Origin: Variovorax sp. YR216
GTDB taxonomy: Bacteria; Pseudomonadota; Gammaproteobacteria; Burkholderiales; Burkholderiaceae_C
Direction: 5' to 3'
Length of the DNA stretch: 64,000 nucleotides
NCBI RefSeq assembly: GCF_900107745.1
Contig: NZ_FNRO01000010.1
Span: forward strand, 62,001 to 126,000
Position numbers and translations under genes: made by a program. The notes under the pieces were generated by a model. The model had not been told where the DNA came from. It did no database searches and saw nothing but the letters and a program-made list of their open reading frames with translations. Positions 38,306 to 47,550 of this stretch are shown one piece after another (the stretch's first letter is position 1; every line of letters begins with the position of its first letter).

Positions 38306-39349
38306 GTGAAGGGATTCGCTTCCTGGTGGGTGCTCGCGTGCGGGCTGGTGGGTGCGGCGCACGCGGCGCCCGTGGCCGATGCGCTCGATCGGCCGGCCTT
38401 GATGGTGCGCGCGCCTGCGCGCGCTGTTCTCCTGGCCGCGACCGAATGCGGGAGCCGGCTTGTGGCAGTCGGGGAGCGCGGGATCGTCGTGACCTCCGAT
38501 GACGGCGGCGTTCAGTGGCGGCAGTCGCGGGTGCCGGTGTCGGTCACGCTCACCGCAGTGCAATGCCCCGAACCCATGGTGGTCTATGCCACGGGGCACG
38601 GGGGCGTGGTCCTGGCCAGCAGTGATGGGGGTGCGACCTGGTCGCGTCGCCTCGAAGGCCGCAGGGCCGCACAGCTTGCGCTCCACGATGCGCAGGCCAG
38701 CGGCAACGCCAAGGCGGTGCAGGAGGCGCAGCGCCTTGTGGATGATGGCGCCGACAAGCCATTCCTCGATCTGCATTTCTTCGATGCCCGACACGGCCTT
38801 GTCGTGGGTGCCTACGGCCTGGCGTTCTCGACCGAGGACGGCGGCCAGACATGGCAGCCCTGGATGAAGCGCCTGCCCAATCCCAACGGCGCCCACCTGT
38901 ACGCACTGCGGGTGCGTGGCAGTACCTTGCTCGTGGCGGGCGAGCAGGGGCTGGTCCTGCAGTCCACCGATGGAGGGCGCGAGTTCCACCGGCTCGAGGT
39001 TCCCTATCAAGGAAGCTTCTTTACCGCCGAATTGCCGGCGGACCAGGAGATCGTGCTCGCCGGACTGCGCGGCAATGTGTGGCGCAGCACCGATGAAGGC
39101 CGGTCGTGGACGCAACTGCGCACGCCGGCCCCGGTGTCCGTCACGACATCGGCGATGAGTCCGAAAGGAAGACTGCTGCTGGGCAACCAGGCGGGCGCGC
39201 TGCTGAGGGTGTCCGGGGCCGATGTCGTGCCGCTGGAAGCTCCGGCACTGCCCCCACTGAATGCACTGCAGCCTTTGCGCTCCGGCGCCCTGTTGGCGCT
39301 GACCGATCAAGGCCCCGTCGCCGTGCCCATGCCGGAGTCGCGGCCGTGA
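38306..39349 (+). CDS. YCF48-like beta-propeller protein (BNR repeats), exported
   Basis: A 347-residue protein starting with GTG at 38306, which has AAGGAG 6 bp upstream. Residues 1-22 form a signal peptide (WWVLACGLVGAAHAAP). The rest contains repeated blades with S-x-D-x-G-x-x-W motifs: SDDGGVQW, SSDGGATWSR, STEDGGQTWQPW, STDGGREFHR and STDEGRSWTQL. These are the YCF48/photosystem-assembly-factor type propellers. In this gene neighbourhood such proteins sit next to RND exporters and may act as periplasmic partners. Its stop overlaps the GTG start of the next gene by 4 bp. Confidence 0.85.
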   Translation: MKGFASWWVLACGLVGAAHAAPVADALDRPALMVRAPARAVLLAATECGSRLVAVGERGIVVTSDDGGVQWRQSRVPVSVTLTAVQCPEPMVVYATGHGGVVLASSDGGATWSRRLEGRRAAQLALHDAQASGNAKAVQEAQRLVDDGADKPFLDLHFFDARHGLVVGAYGLAFSTEDGGQTWQPWMKRLPNPNGAHLYALRVRGSTLLVAGEQGLVLQSTDGGREFHRLEVPYQGSFFTAELPADQEIVLAGLRGNVWRSTDEGRSWTQLRTPAPVSVTTSAMSPKGRLLLGNQAGALLRVSGADVVPLEAPALPPLNALQPLRSGALLALTDQGPVAVPMPESRP

Positions 39350-41745
39350 AAACCATGACCCAAGACTTCGATCCGCGATCCGGCTCCGCCATCGAGCGGG
39401 CGCTGTTCAATCATCGGTGGCTGGTGCTGCTGCTCTGTGGCATCACCACGATCCTGCTGGGCTGGCAGGCCACGCGCCTTCAGCTCAACGCCAGCTTCGA
39501 GAAGACGATCCCCGCGCAGCACCCCTACATCCGGAACTTCCTCGACCAGCAGAAGGAACTGAGCGGACTCGGCAATGCAGTGCGCATCGCGGTGGCCGCT
39601 CGCCAGGGCTCGATCTACGACGCCGGCTATCTGGAGACGCTTCGGCAGATCAGCGACGAAGTGTTCCTGATCCCGGGTGTCGACCGGATGCGCATGAAGT
39701 CGCTCTGGACGCCTTCTACGCGATGGGTGGGCGTTACGGAAGAGGGGCTGGACGGCGGGCCGGTGATTCCCGATCGCTATGACGGATCGCCCGCGAGCCT
39801 GCAGAAGCTGGCAGCGAACGTCGCGCGTTCGGGCGAGATCGGCCAGCTCGTCGCACGCGATGCGAAATCCACCGTGATCTTCGTGCCGCTGCTGCCGCGC
39901 GATCCGCAGGGGAGGGCGCTGGACTATCGCGATCTGTCCGATCGCCTCGATGCGATCCGTGCCCGGTACGAGGCCCGCGGGGTCGATGTCCACATCACCG
40001 GCTTCGCCAAGATCATGGGCGACCTGATCGCCGGTGTCCGCGCGGTGCTTGCCTTCTTCGCGATCGCAGTGATCATTTCCGCCGCGATGGTGTTCTGGTA
40101 CACGCGCTGCGCCCGCTCGACCTTGCTGGTCGTCGCCGCATCACTCGTCGCGGTCGTATGGCAGCTCGGCATGCTTCCGACGCTGGGCTTCGCGCTCGAT
40201 CCTTATTCGATCCTGGTGCCCTTCCTGGTATTCGCGATCGGCATGAGCCACGGCGCCCAGAAGATGAACGGGATCATGCAGGACATCGGCCGCGGTGCGC
40301 ACAAGCTGGTGGCGGCGCGGTTCACTTTCCGTCGCCTGTTTCTTGCCGGTCTGACGGCGCTCCTCGCCGATGCGGTGGGCTTCGCCGTCTTGCTGGTCAT
40401 CGACATCCAGGTGATCCGGGAGCTCGCGATAGCGGCTTCGCTGGGCGTGGCGGCGCTGATCTTCACGAACCTGATCCTGCTGCCCGTCCTGCTGTCGTAC
40501 ACCGGCGTCAGCGCGAAGGCGGCAGAGCGAAGCCTGCGCAGCGAGGCGGCGGACGCGGCTGGCGCCGATCGCCATCCGATGTGGGCACTGCTGGACCGTT
40601 TCACGCGCAAGCCATGGGCGAGCGTCGCAGTCGTCGTCTCCCTTGTCCTGGGAGGGCTCGGGCTGGCCGTCAGCAGCCAGCTGAAGATCGGCGACCTCGA
40701 CCCCGGCGCGCCGGAGCTGCGTCCCTACAGCCGCTACAACCGCGACGTCGCCTACATGAACGCGAACTACGGCGCATCCAGCGACGTGCTCGCCGTCATG
40801 GCGAAGACCCCGGAAGGGCAGTGCGCGCGCTACGACATCCTGAAGCGCGTGGACGCGCTCGAATGGGAACTGCGCCAGCTCGATGGCGTGGAGACGACTG
40901 CAGCGCTGCCGCTTCTCACGCGCAGGGTCCTGTCGGGCCTGAACGAAGCGAATCCGAAGTGGTACGAGTTCCTGCCGAACCAGGAGATGCTGAACGTGAT
41001 CACGGCCGGCGCGCCGCGCGGTCTCTACAACGAGAGCTGCGGGCTGCTGACGCTCTACGTCTACCTCAAGGACCACAAGGCCGACACATTGGCACGCATC
41101 GTCGCGCATGTCGAAGACTTCGCGCGGGACAACGACTCTGCCGACGTGAAGTTCATGCTCGCCGCGGGCTCGGCCGGCATCGAGGCAGCGACCAACATCG
41201 TGGTGCGCGAAGCGTGGCGCGAGATGCTGCTGCTGGTCTACGCTGCGGTGATCGCCCTGTGCTTCATCACCTTCCGCTCTTGGCGGGCCGTCGTCGTGGC
41301 CGTGCTGCCGCTGGTGCTGACCTCGATCCTGGCCGAGGCGCTCATGGTCGCCCTCGGCATCGGCGTGAAGGTGGCGACCCTGCCGGTGATCGCACTGGGC
41401 GTGGGGATCGGCGTGGACTACGCGCTCTACATCCTGTCCGTCACCCTCGCGCAGATGCGGGAGGGGCGCAGCCTCTCCGACGCCTACTACCACGCGCTTC
41501 GGTTCACCGGCAAGGTCGTGATGCTCACCGGCTCCACGCTGGCCATCGCCGTGGTGACGTGGGTAGCCAGCCCGATCAAGTTCCAGGCGGACATGGGCGT
41601 GCTGCTGGCCTTCATGTTCCTCTGGAACATGTTGGGGGCGCTGGTCCTGATTCCGGCGCTTGGTCATTTCCTGCTGCGGCCCCGGGTGCGCAACGCATCC
41701 GTGGCGCCTGTGGCTGTTGCCGGTTCGGAGGTTCTTGCGAAATGA
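39346..41745 (+). CDS. RND-superfamily (MMPL-type) exporter
   Basis: A 799-residue inner-membrane protein with two repeats. Each has one membrane helix, a large periplasmic domain and a five-helix bundle. Examples are LVLLLCGITTILLGW near residue 27, FFAIAVIISAAMVFWYT and the VIALGVGIGVDYALYILSV segment with the Asp expected of proton-driven RND proteins. The GTG at 39346 is coupled to the previous stop (GTGA) and has GGAG 8 bp upstream; the ATG at 39355 is less well placed. It resembles the exporters found with DUF1302/DUF1329 genes. Substrate and direction of transport are unknown. Confidence 0.87.
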   Translation: MKTMTQDFDPRSGSAIERALFNHRWLVLLLCGITTILLGWQATRLQLNASFEKTIPAQHPYIRNFLDQQKELSGLGNAVRIAVAARQGSIYDAGYLETLRQISDEVFLIPGVDRMRMKSLWTPSTRWVGVTEEGLDGGPVIPDRYDGSPASLQKLAANVARSGEIGQLVARDAKSTVIFVPLLPRDPQGRALDYRDLSDRLDAIRARYEARGVDVHITGFAKIMGDLIAGVRAVLAFFAIAVIISAAMVFWYTRCARSTLLVVAASLVAVVWQLGMLPTLGFALDPYSILVPFLVFAIGMSHGAQKMNGIMQDIGRGAHKLVAARFTFRRLFLAGLTALLADAVGFAVLLVIDIQVIRELAIAASLGVAALIFTNLILLPVLLSYTGVSAKAAERSLRSEAADAAGADRHPMWALLDRFTRKPWASVAVVVSLVLGGLGLAVSSQLKIGDLDPGAPELRPYSRYNRDVAYMNANYGASSDVLAVMAKTPEGQCARYDILKRVDALEWELRQLDGVETTAALPLLTRRVLSGLNEANPKWYEFLPNQEMLNVITAGAPRGLYNESCGLLTLYVYLKDHKADTLARIVAHVEDFARDNDSADVKFMLAAGSAGIEAATNIVVREAWREMLLLVYAAVIALCFITFRSWRAVVVAVLPLVLTSILAEALMVALGIGVKVATLPVIALGVGIGVDYALYILSVTLAQMREGRSLSDAYYHALRFTGKVVMLTGSTLAIAVVTWVASPIKFQADMGVLLAFMFLWNMLGALVLIPALGHFLLRPRVRNASVAPVAVAGSEVLAK

Positions 41746-42674
41746 AATCGATCTTTGGATTCCTGCTGGGCGTCGCGCTCGCGGCCTCTGCGGCTGCGCA
41801 GACGCGCGTCGTCACCCTGGGCACGCAGGGCGGACCCCTGCCTTCGCTGACGCGCAGCCAGCCCGCCAATGCGCTGGTCGTGCGCGACCGCATCTATCTG
41901 GTCGACGCCGGAAACGGGGTCGCGCATCAACTGCTCGCGGCGGGACTCGACCATCGCAAGGTCGAGCGGATCTTCATCACGCACAACCATGACGATCACA
42001 ACGCCGACTGGGGCACGTTGATGGGGCTGCAGTGGAGCACGGGGCGTCGCGCCGAGGTCCATGTGTATGGGCCTGCCGGCACCGAATCGATGCTGCAGGG
42101 ATTCCTGCAGTACTTCGCGCCCAACGCGCGCATCCGGATGGGCGACAGCAAGGCCTATCCAGACCCGCGCGGCTTGTTCCATGCGCACGACATTGCCGGG
42201 CCCGGGCAGATCTACAAGGACGACCTGGTCACCGTGACTGCCGTCGAGAACTGCCACTTCGCCCACGGCACGGACGCCCAGCGGGATGCGCAGGACAAGT
42301 CCTATGCCCTGCGGTTCCAGACGCCGGACCGGGTCGTCGTGTTCAGCGGCGATACGGGGCGCTGTGCGGGACTGGATGCCTTCGCGAAGGACGCGGATGT
42401 GCTGGTGCACGAGGTGATCGACCTGCCCTTGATCGAGAAAGCCATGCGGCGCGAGCTCCCTCCCGAGATGGCGGACGGACTCATGCGGCACATGACGGCG
42501 GAGCACACCACTGCAGAAGACGTCGGGCGCCTCGCCCAGGCGGCGAAGGTCAGGAAGGTCGTTCTCACACACGTCATCCCGGGACGTGACGAACCCGACA
42601 GCGTCTACACGGACGCCGTGAAGAAGCACTACGACGGCCCGGCGGTGGTCGCCCGGGACCTGATGACGTTCTGA
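41742..42674 (+). CDS. Metallo-beta-lactamase-fold hydrolase, exported
   Basis: A 310-residue protein with a signal peptide (residues 1-19, ending SAAAQ). The zinc-binding motif is THNHDDHNADW, with further His/Asp ligands in ENCHFAHG, FSGDTGRC and LTHVIPGRDEP, a layout like RNase Z-type and arylsulfatase-like members. The start overlaps the RND stop by 4 bp (ATGA). A periplasmic lactonase, esterase or sulfatase acting on the incoming compound is possible. The sequence does not show which. Confidence 0.82.
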   Translation: MKSIFGFLLGVALAASAAAQTRVVTLGTQGGPLPSLTRSQPANALVVRDRIYLVDAGNGVAHQLLAAGLDHRKVERIFITHNHDDHNADWGTLMGLQWSTGRRAEVHVYGPAGTESMLQGFLQYFAPNARIRMGDSKAYPDPRGLFHAHDIAGPGQIYKDDLVTVTAVENCHFAHGTDAQRDAQDKSYALRFQTPDRVVVFSGDTGRCAGLDAFAKDADVLVHEVIDLPLIEKAMRRELPPEMADGLMRHMTAEHTTAEDVGRLAQAAKVRKVVLTHVIPGRDEPDSVYTDAVKKHYDGPAVVARDLMTF

Positions 42675-42715
42675 TGCGCGCCGCACTCACCCCAATCCTT
42701 TGAGAAAGCAGTTCC

Positions 42716-43873
42716 ATGTTTCGCTATTTCCCCACCAACTACGTCTGGAACCTCTCGGTCGACCTCGCCATCGAGATGGGCGCGCGCATCGGAGAGATCG
42801 AGGAAATGTGCGCCCCGCTGCAGGAAGCGGCGAAGGCGCCCGATGCTGCCGGCACACGGGCATTTCGCGAGACCTGGCAACGCATGGCGGACAAGCTGTG
42901 CGGCCTTGCCGAAGAGGACGAAGCCCGCGGCCGGCTGTTGTCCGCCGGCGAGAAGTACAACCGCGCGGCCGTGTACCTGCTGACCTGCGAGCGGCTTCAG
43001 GGCCACGGGGCGCCCGGACGTCTTGATCTCTACAAGCGCGAACTGGAGGTCTTCGCCGAAGGCATCCGTCTCTCGCGCGAGAACTGCGAACGCGTGGAGA
43101 TCCCGTACGAGGGAAAACATCTGGCAGGGCTCTATACCCGCGCCGAAGGCGTCGAAGGACCGGCGCCGCTGCTGGTGCAGATCAACGGCCTCGATTCCAC
43201 CAAGGAGATGCTGTACCGGGTGGGCATCCCAGGCTGGCTGGCGAAGCGGGGCGTGTCGTCGTTGTGCGTCGACCAGCCCGGCACGGGCGAGGCGCTGCGC
43301 CTGCACGACATGAAGGCGCGCTACGACAGCGAACACTGGGCCAGCCGGATCGTCGACTGGCTCGAAACCCGCGAGGACGTGGATCCGAAGCGCATCGGCC
43401 TGCAAGGCGTGTCGCTGGGCGGCTACTACTGCCCGCGCGCCGTGTCCTTCGAGCCGCGATTCGCCTGCGGTGCGGTGCTCGGCGCCAACCACGACTGGCG
43501 CGACGTGCAGAAGAAGCGCCTCGCGCGCGAGGGCAACTTGCCGGTGCCGCACTACTGGGACCACGTGCGCTGGGTCTGGGGTGGCGAGGACAACGACGCG
43601 TTCATGCAGATCGCGGAGAAGGTGCATCTCGACGGCATCCTCGATCGCATCAAGGTGCCTTTCCTGGTGACCCATGGCGAGAAGGACTCGCAGATTCCGC
43701 TGCACTGGGCGCAGCGCACCTACGAGCAACTGACCAACAGCCCGAAGCGCGAGCTCAAGGTCTTCACCGACCGCGAAGGCGGCGCGCAGCACGCGAGCTT
43801 CGACAACAGCATCAACGCGGGGCACTACCTCGCGGACTGGGTCGCCGAGACGCTCGGCGGTCGCACGGCCTGA
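42716..43873 (+). CDS. Alpha/beta hydrolase resembling 2,6-dihydropseudooxynicotine hydrolase (C-C hydrolase)
   Basis: A 385-residue hydrolase of the FrsA/DHPON-hydrolase type. A helical N-terminal region of about 130 residues precedes the alpha/beta fold. The nucleophile elbow is LQGVSLGGYY with Ser233. The acid is probably the Asp of GEKDSQIP and the base the His of GGAQHAS. DHPON hydrolase cleaves a C-C bond in a vinylogous acid during nicotine catabolism. Placed beside an extradiol dioxygenase, this enzyme would cleave the ring-fission product. It shows no strong similarity to classical MhpC/BphD meta-cleavage hydrolases. Confidence 0.78.
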   Translation: MFRYFPTNYVWNLSVDLAIEMGARIGEIEEMCAPLQEAAKAPDAAGTRAFRETWQRMADKLCGLAEEDEARGRLLSAGEKYNRAAVYLLTCERLQGHGAPGRLDLYKRELEVFAEGIRLSRENCERVEIPYEGKHLAGLYTRAEGVEGPAPLLVQINGLDSTKEMLYRVGIPGWLAKRGVSSLCVDQPGTGEALRLHDMKARYDSEHWASRIVDWLETREDVDPKRIGLQGVSLGGYYCPRAVSFEPRFACGAVLGANHDWRDVQKKRLAREGNLPVPHYWDHVRWVWGGEDNDAFMQIAEKVHLDGILDRIKVPFLVTHGEKDSQIPLHWAQRTYEQLTNSPKRELKVFTDREGGAQHASFDNSINAGHYLADWVAETLGGRTA

Positions 43874-43893
43874 ATTTCGAGAAAGGAATCAAC

Positions 43894-44838
43894 ATGAAGA
43901 TCATCGGACCCGACGAACTCGTTTTTGGCGTCGACGACGTCGCTGCCTGCACGCAGTATCTGAAGGACTACGGACTCCGGCAGGTATCCGAGCGCCGTTT
44001 CGAGGCGCTGGACGGCACCGGCATTTCCATCGCGCATCGCGACGATGCTGCCTTGCCTCCGGGCCTGGGCACGGCCAGCATGCTTCGCAAGACGATCTAT
44101 GGTTGTGCGGACCAGGCCACCGTGGACGCCATCGCGAGCGAGCTCCAGAAGGACCGCGAAGTGAAGCGCCTGAGTAACGGCGCGATCGAGAGCGAGGACG
44201 ACCTGGGGTTCGTGCTCGGCTTCCAGGTGACGGTTCGACGCCCCCTCCGCCTTTCGGCTGAATTGGTGAACGCACCGGGCGCTGCGCAGCAACGCGGCGT
44301 GAACGCAGTGGCCGTGGACCAGAACGCGCCGGCCTTGCCGCGGACCCTTTCGCATGTCGTGTACTTCGTCCCCGATGCAGCAAAAGCCGAAGCTTTCTAT
44401 GTCGAGCGCCTCGGCTTTGTCTGCACCGATCGCTTCACCGGCGTGGGGCCCTTTCTGCGCCCGGCGGGCACGACGGACCACCATACGCTGTTCATGATCC
44501 AGACGCCGCCGCAGATGAAGGGTTGCGAACACTTCACGTTCCATCTCGGCGGGCCGACGGAGCTGATGCTGGCCGGCAGCCGGTTCGTTGCCAAGGGCTA
44601 TGAATCGTTCTGGGGGCCGGGCCGGCACAAGTTCGGCTCCAACTGGTTCTGGTACTTCAACAGCCCCCTGGGTTGCCATGTCGAGTACGACGCGGACATG
44701 GATCTGCATGACGACCACTGGATCGCGCGGGAAGCCGCCATGGGCGCGGATGCCTCGCAGCTCTTCCTGTTCCAGCACCGCGAGAAGTGGGCGCCCGGTG
44801 GTCCTCCCCCCGGTGCCCGGCATCCGGCAGCGCACTGA
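43894..44838 (+). CDS. Type I extradiol ring-cleavage dioxygenase (two VOC domains)
   Basis: A 314-residue protein made of two vicinal-oxygen-chelate domains. The C-terminal domain has the 2-His-1-Glu iron facial triad at spacings close to BphC: His154 in LSHVVYF, His213 in GCEHFTF and Glu264 in HVEYDADMD. DHHT at 195-198 matches the position of the catalytic second-sphere His of BphC. The N-terminal domain lacks such residues, as is usual. It should open a catechol-like or dihydroxy-heteroaromatic ring. A GAAAGGA ribosome site precedes the ATG by 7 bp. Confidence 0.83.
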   Translation: MKIIGPDELVFGVDDVAACTQYLKDYGLRQVSERRFEALDGTGISIAHRDDAALPPGLGTASMLRKTIYGCADQATVDAIASELQKDREVKRLSNGAIESEDDLGFVLGFQVTVRRPLRLSAELVNAPGAAQQRGVNAVAVDQNAPALPRTLSHVVYFVPDAAKAEAFYVERLGFVCTDRFTGVGPFLRPAGTTDHHTLFMIQTPPQMKGCEHFTFHLGGPTELMLAGSRFVAKGYESFWGPGRHKFGSNWFWYFNSPLGCHVEYDADMDLHDDHWIAREAAMGADASQLFLFQHREKWAPGGPPPGARHPAAH

Positions 44839-44850
44839 TCGTCATTGGCC

Positions 44851-45210
44851 ATGGAGACCGTTCTGCGCCTGTGCATGGCCGACGAACTCCCGGAAGGGAC
44901 GTCTCGCGGCTTCGATCCGATGGGCACGGGCCGCGACACGATGTTCCTGGTCAAGCGCGATGGCCTCCACGCATGGAAGAACGAGTGTCCGCACTGGGCG
45001 AACACCTCGATGGCCTGGCGAAAGGATGCCTTCCTGAATGCCGACGGAACCCGCATCGTGTGCGCGGCCCACGGTGCTCAATTCGACATCGCCACCGGCG
45101 TATGCACGCTCGGGCCCTGTATCGGCCAGACGCTCAAGCGCGTCTCGCTCATTGATCTCGACGACGGCGCTGTGGCCGTCGCTCGTGAAGAACTGGAGAC
45201 AAACACATGA
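44851..45210 (+). CDS. Rieske [2Fe-2S] ferredoxin
   Basis: A 119-residue single-domain Rieske protein. The cluster ligands are Cys46 and His48 (ECPHW) and Cys71 and His74 (VCAAHGAQFD). Length and lack of a catalytic domain mean it is an electron carrier, not an oxygenase. It overlaps the following flavin monooxygenase gene by 4 bp, so the two are translated together. No Rieske oxygenase large subunit or ferredoxin reductase is seen in the window. It may pass electrons to an enzyme encoded elsewhere or work with one of the neighbouring enzymes. The in-frame TTG at 44845 is the alternative start. Confidence 0.85.
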   Translation: METVLRLCMADELPEGTSRGFDPMGTGRDTMFLVKRDGLHAWKNECPHWANTSMAWRKDAFLNADGTRIVCAAHGAQFDIATGVCTLGPCIGQTLKRVSLIDLDDGAVAVAREELETNT

Positions 45211-46325
45211 AGACTCTCATCATCGGCGGCGGATTCTCGGGAATGGCCGCAGCGATCGCGCTTCGCCGCGACAACCACGAGGTCGATCTGGTCGAGATCG
45301 ATCCGGGCTGGCGCTCTTACGGCGCAGGCATCAGCCTGGGGGGCGCCACCTTGCGTGCGCTGCGCGAGCTTGGCGTTCTCGATGCGTTTCTCGAGCAAGG
45401 CTATGCCGGCGACGGCGTGGACATCCATCTGCCGACCGGTCAATTGCTCGCCACGCTTCCGACGCCACGCCTCGCAGGCCCGGATGTTCCGGGAGGCGGC
45501 GCGATCATGCGCCCGGTGCTGGCAAGGATCTTCGCGGACGCAACGCGCGCGGCGGGGGCCGGCGTGCGCCTCGGATGCACATTCAGCGCCGTCTCGCAGG
45601 ACCGCGACGGCGTGGACGTCTCGTTCGATGACGGGAGCAGCCGTCGCTACGACCTGGTGATCGGCGCCGATGGGCTGTATTCCCAGGTGAGGCAGTCGCT
45701 GTTCCCGGACGCGCCGAAGCCGCGCTACATGGGGCAGGCCGTCTGGCGCGCCGTGCTGCCTCGCGCCGCGGAAGTGACGCACGCGATGATGTGGGTCGGC
45801 CCGAAGCTGAAGGCGGGCGTCAATCCGGTCTCGAAGGAAGAGATGTACCTGTTCGTCACTGAGGACCGCGCGGCCAATGACCACGTGGACCCTGGCGACT
45901 TTCCGGCGCTCCTGTCGGGCTTGCTCGCGACGTTTCCAGCGCCGCTCGTCCAGCAACTGCGGGAACAGGTCGGACGCCCGGATGCCCGCATCGTCTACCG
46001 GCCGCTCGAAGGGCTTCTGATGCCACGCCCATGGCATGCGGGCCGGGTCCTGCTTGTCGGCGACGCAGTGCACGCGACGACGCCGCACCTGGCGTCCGGT
46101 GCATGCATCGGCATCGAAGACGCACTGGTGATTGCCGACGAGCTGAGGCGCTCGGGCGACGTGAAGGAGGCGTTCGATGCCTTCGAGGCGCGTCGCTGGG
46201 AGCGATGCCGGATGGTCGTGGAGAACTCGGCGCGCCTCTGCGACATCGAGATCACGGGTGGCGACAAGCAGGAGCACGCCAACATCATGCGTGACAGCCT
46301 GATCGCGTTGGCACAGCCGATCTGA
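45207..46325 (+). CDS. FAD-dependent monooxygenase (salicylate-hydroxylase-like, second in the cluster)
   Basis: A 372-residue group A flavoprotein monooxygenase. All three motifs are intact: LIIGGGFSGMAAAIAL at the N-terminus, DLVIGADGLYSQVR for the DG motif, and GRVLLVGDAVHATTPHLASG for the GD motif. The start overlaps the ferredoxin stop (ATGA). The presence of two such hydroxylases and an extradiol dioxygenase suggests stepwise hydroxylation to a dihydroxy ring before cleavage. The substrate cannot be assigned from sequence alone. Confidence 0.87.
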   Translation: MKTLIIGGGFSGMAAAIALRRDNHEVDLVEIDPGWRSYGAGISLGGATLRALRELGVLDAFLEQGYAGDGVDIHLPTGQLLATLPTPRLAGPDVPGGGAIMRPVLARIFADATRAAGAGVRLGCTFSAVSQDRDGVDVSFDDGSSRRYDLVIGADGLYSQVRQSLFPDAPKPRYMGQAVWRAVLPRAAEVTHAMMWVGPKLKAGVNPVSKEEMYLFVTEDRAANDHVDPGDFPALLSGLLATFPAPLVQQLREQVGRPDARIVYRPLEGLLMPRPWHAGRVLLVGDAVHATTPHLASGACIGIEDALVIADELRRSGDVKEAFDAFEARRWERCRMVVENSARLCDIEITGGDKQEHANIMRDSLIALAQPI

Positions 46326-46345
46326 GCCGTTCGAGCGAGATACCG

Positions 46346-47512
46346 ATGGTCTTGTCCGAACGCTGGAGCGCGCGCGCCGCCCTGATGGTGGCGCATTGCG
46401 CGGGGATGGTCGATCTCGTGGCGCTCCCGATCTGGATCGGCACGTTGATGGCGCACTACCGGTTCGACCCGCAACAGGCGGGCTCGCTGGCCACGTGCTT
46501 TCTGGTCAGCGCGGTGGTGGCGAGTGCGTTCACGGCTCGCCGCTTCGATCGCATCCGGGCGCGCTTCGTTGCTGCTTCCGCCTTCGGGCTCGCAGCGCTC
46601 GCCTTTGCTGCGTGTTCGCAGATGCGTGGCTTCGGTGGGCTCGCGGTCCTGCACGGCATCGGTGGCTTCGCGGCGGGGACAGCCCTGAGCATCACGCACG
46701 GGACCGTCGGGCTGAGCGCCAATCCGCACCGGCTCTTCGGCATCATGGGCACCGGGCTGGGCGTCTTCGCGGTGCTGTTCCTCGCCGCGACGCCGCAGGT
46801 CATCGCGAGCGTGGGCGGCTCGGCGCTCTTTGTCGTCATCGGCGTCGTCATGGGCATCGCGTGCATCGTGACAGCCTGCTTCTTTCCCGACGGGCAGCCG
46901 GAGAGCGCCACGATGCATGCCCGCCGGGGGCCGCTGTCCCGCCAGGTCTGGTTCCCGATCCTCGGCATCTGCTGCATGGCGCTGACGCAGGCCATGGTCT
47001 TCGCCTTTCTGGAACGGATGGGTGCGCAGCGGGGCTTCGATCCGGCGTCCGTGAATCTCCTCCTGATCGCGCTGGGTCTCATCAATCTGGCGCCGGGATT
47101 GCTTGCCGCGATGCTCCAGCGCAGGCTCGATGCGCGCAAGGTACTGCTCGCCGGCGCGACCCTGCAGTGCCTGCTGGCGCTTGTGCTGGCCTGGAGCAGC
47201 ACCTTCGTGCCCTATGCGGGCGCGGGCGCGGTGTTCGTGGCCGTCATGATCTTCACGCACACCTTCTGCTTCGGTCTGCTCGCACGCCTGGACCCATCAG
47301 GGCGCGCCGTGGCCGCGACGCCTGCGATGTTGATGGTCGGTTCCGCCATCGGCCCCCTCCTCGGCGGCACGCTGGTGAAGGGATTCGGCTACGGCGCGCT
47401 GGGCGTCGCCGCACTCGCGATCGACCTTGCTGCGCTGGCCTTGTTCGTGCGCGTCGGGAGAACGCCTGATGGGTTTACCCCTGAGGTCCTGAACGCTGGC
47501 GTTGATATATAA
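46346..47512 (+). CDS. MFS transporter
   Basis: A 388-residue integral membrane protein with about twelve hydrophobic segments. The start LVALPIWIGTLMAHYRFDPQ and the cytoplasmic-loop-type segment TARRFDRIRARFVAA are typical of drug- or metabolite-type MFS proteins of the YbfB/arabinose-efflux-like group. It is the last gene of the block, 20 bp after the second monooxygenase. It probably imports the pathway substrate across the inner membrane, but export cannot be excluded. Confidence 0.82.
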   Translation: MVLSERWSARAALMVAHCAGMVDLVALPIWIGTLMAHYRFDPQQAGSLATCFLVSAVVASAFTARRFDRIRARFVAASAFGLAALAFAACSQMRGFGGLAVLHGIGGFAAGTALSITHGTVGLSANPHRLFGIMGTGLGVFAVLFLAATPQVIASVGGSALFVVIGVVMGIACIVTACFFPDGQPESATMHARRGPLSRQVWFPILGICCMALTQAMVFAFLERMGAQRGFDPASVNLLLIALGLINLAPGLLAAMLQRRLDARKVLLAGATLQCLLALVLAWSSTFVPYAGAGAVFVAVMIFTHTFCFGLLARLDPSGRAVAATPAMLMVGSAIGPLLGGTLVKGFGYGALGVAALAIDLAALALFVRVGRTPDGFTPEVLNAGVDI

Positions 47513-47550
47513 ACACGGCCATTCGCAACTCCGGTTCTGCCCACGCTGTC

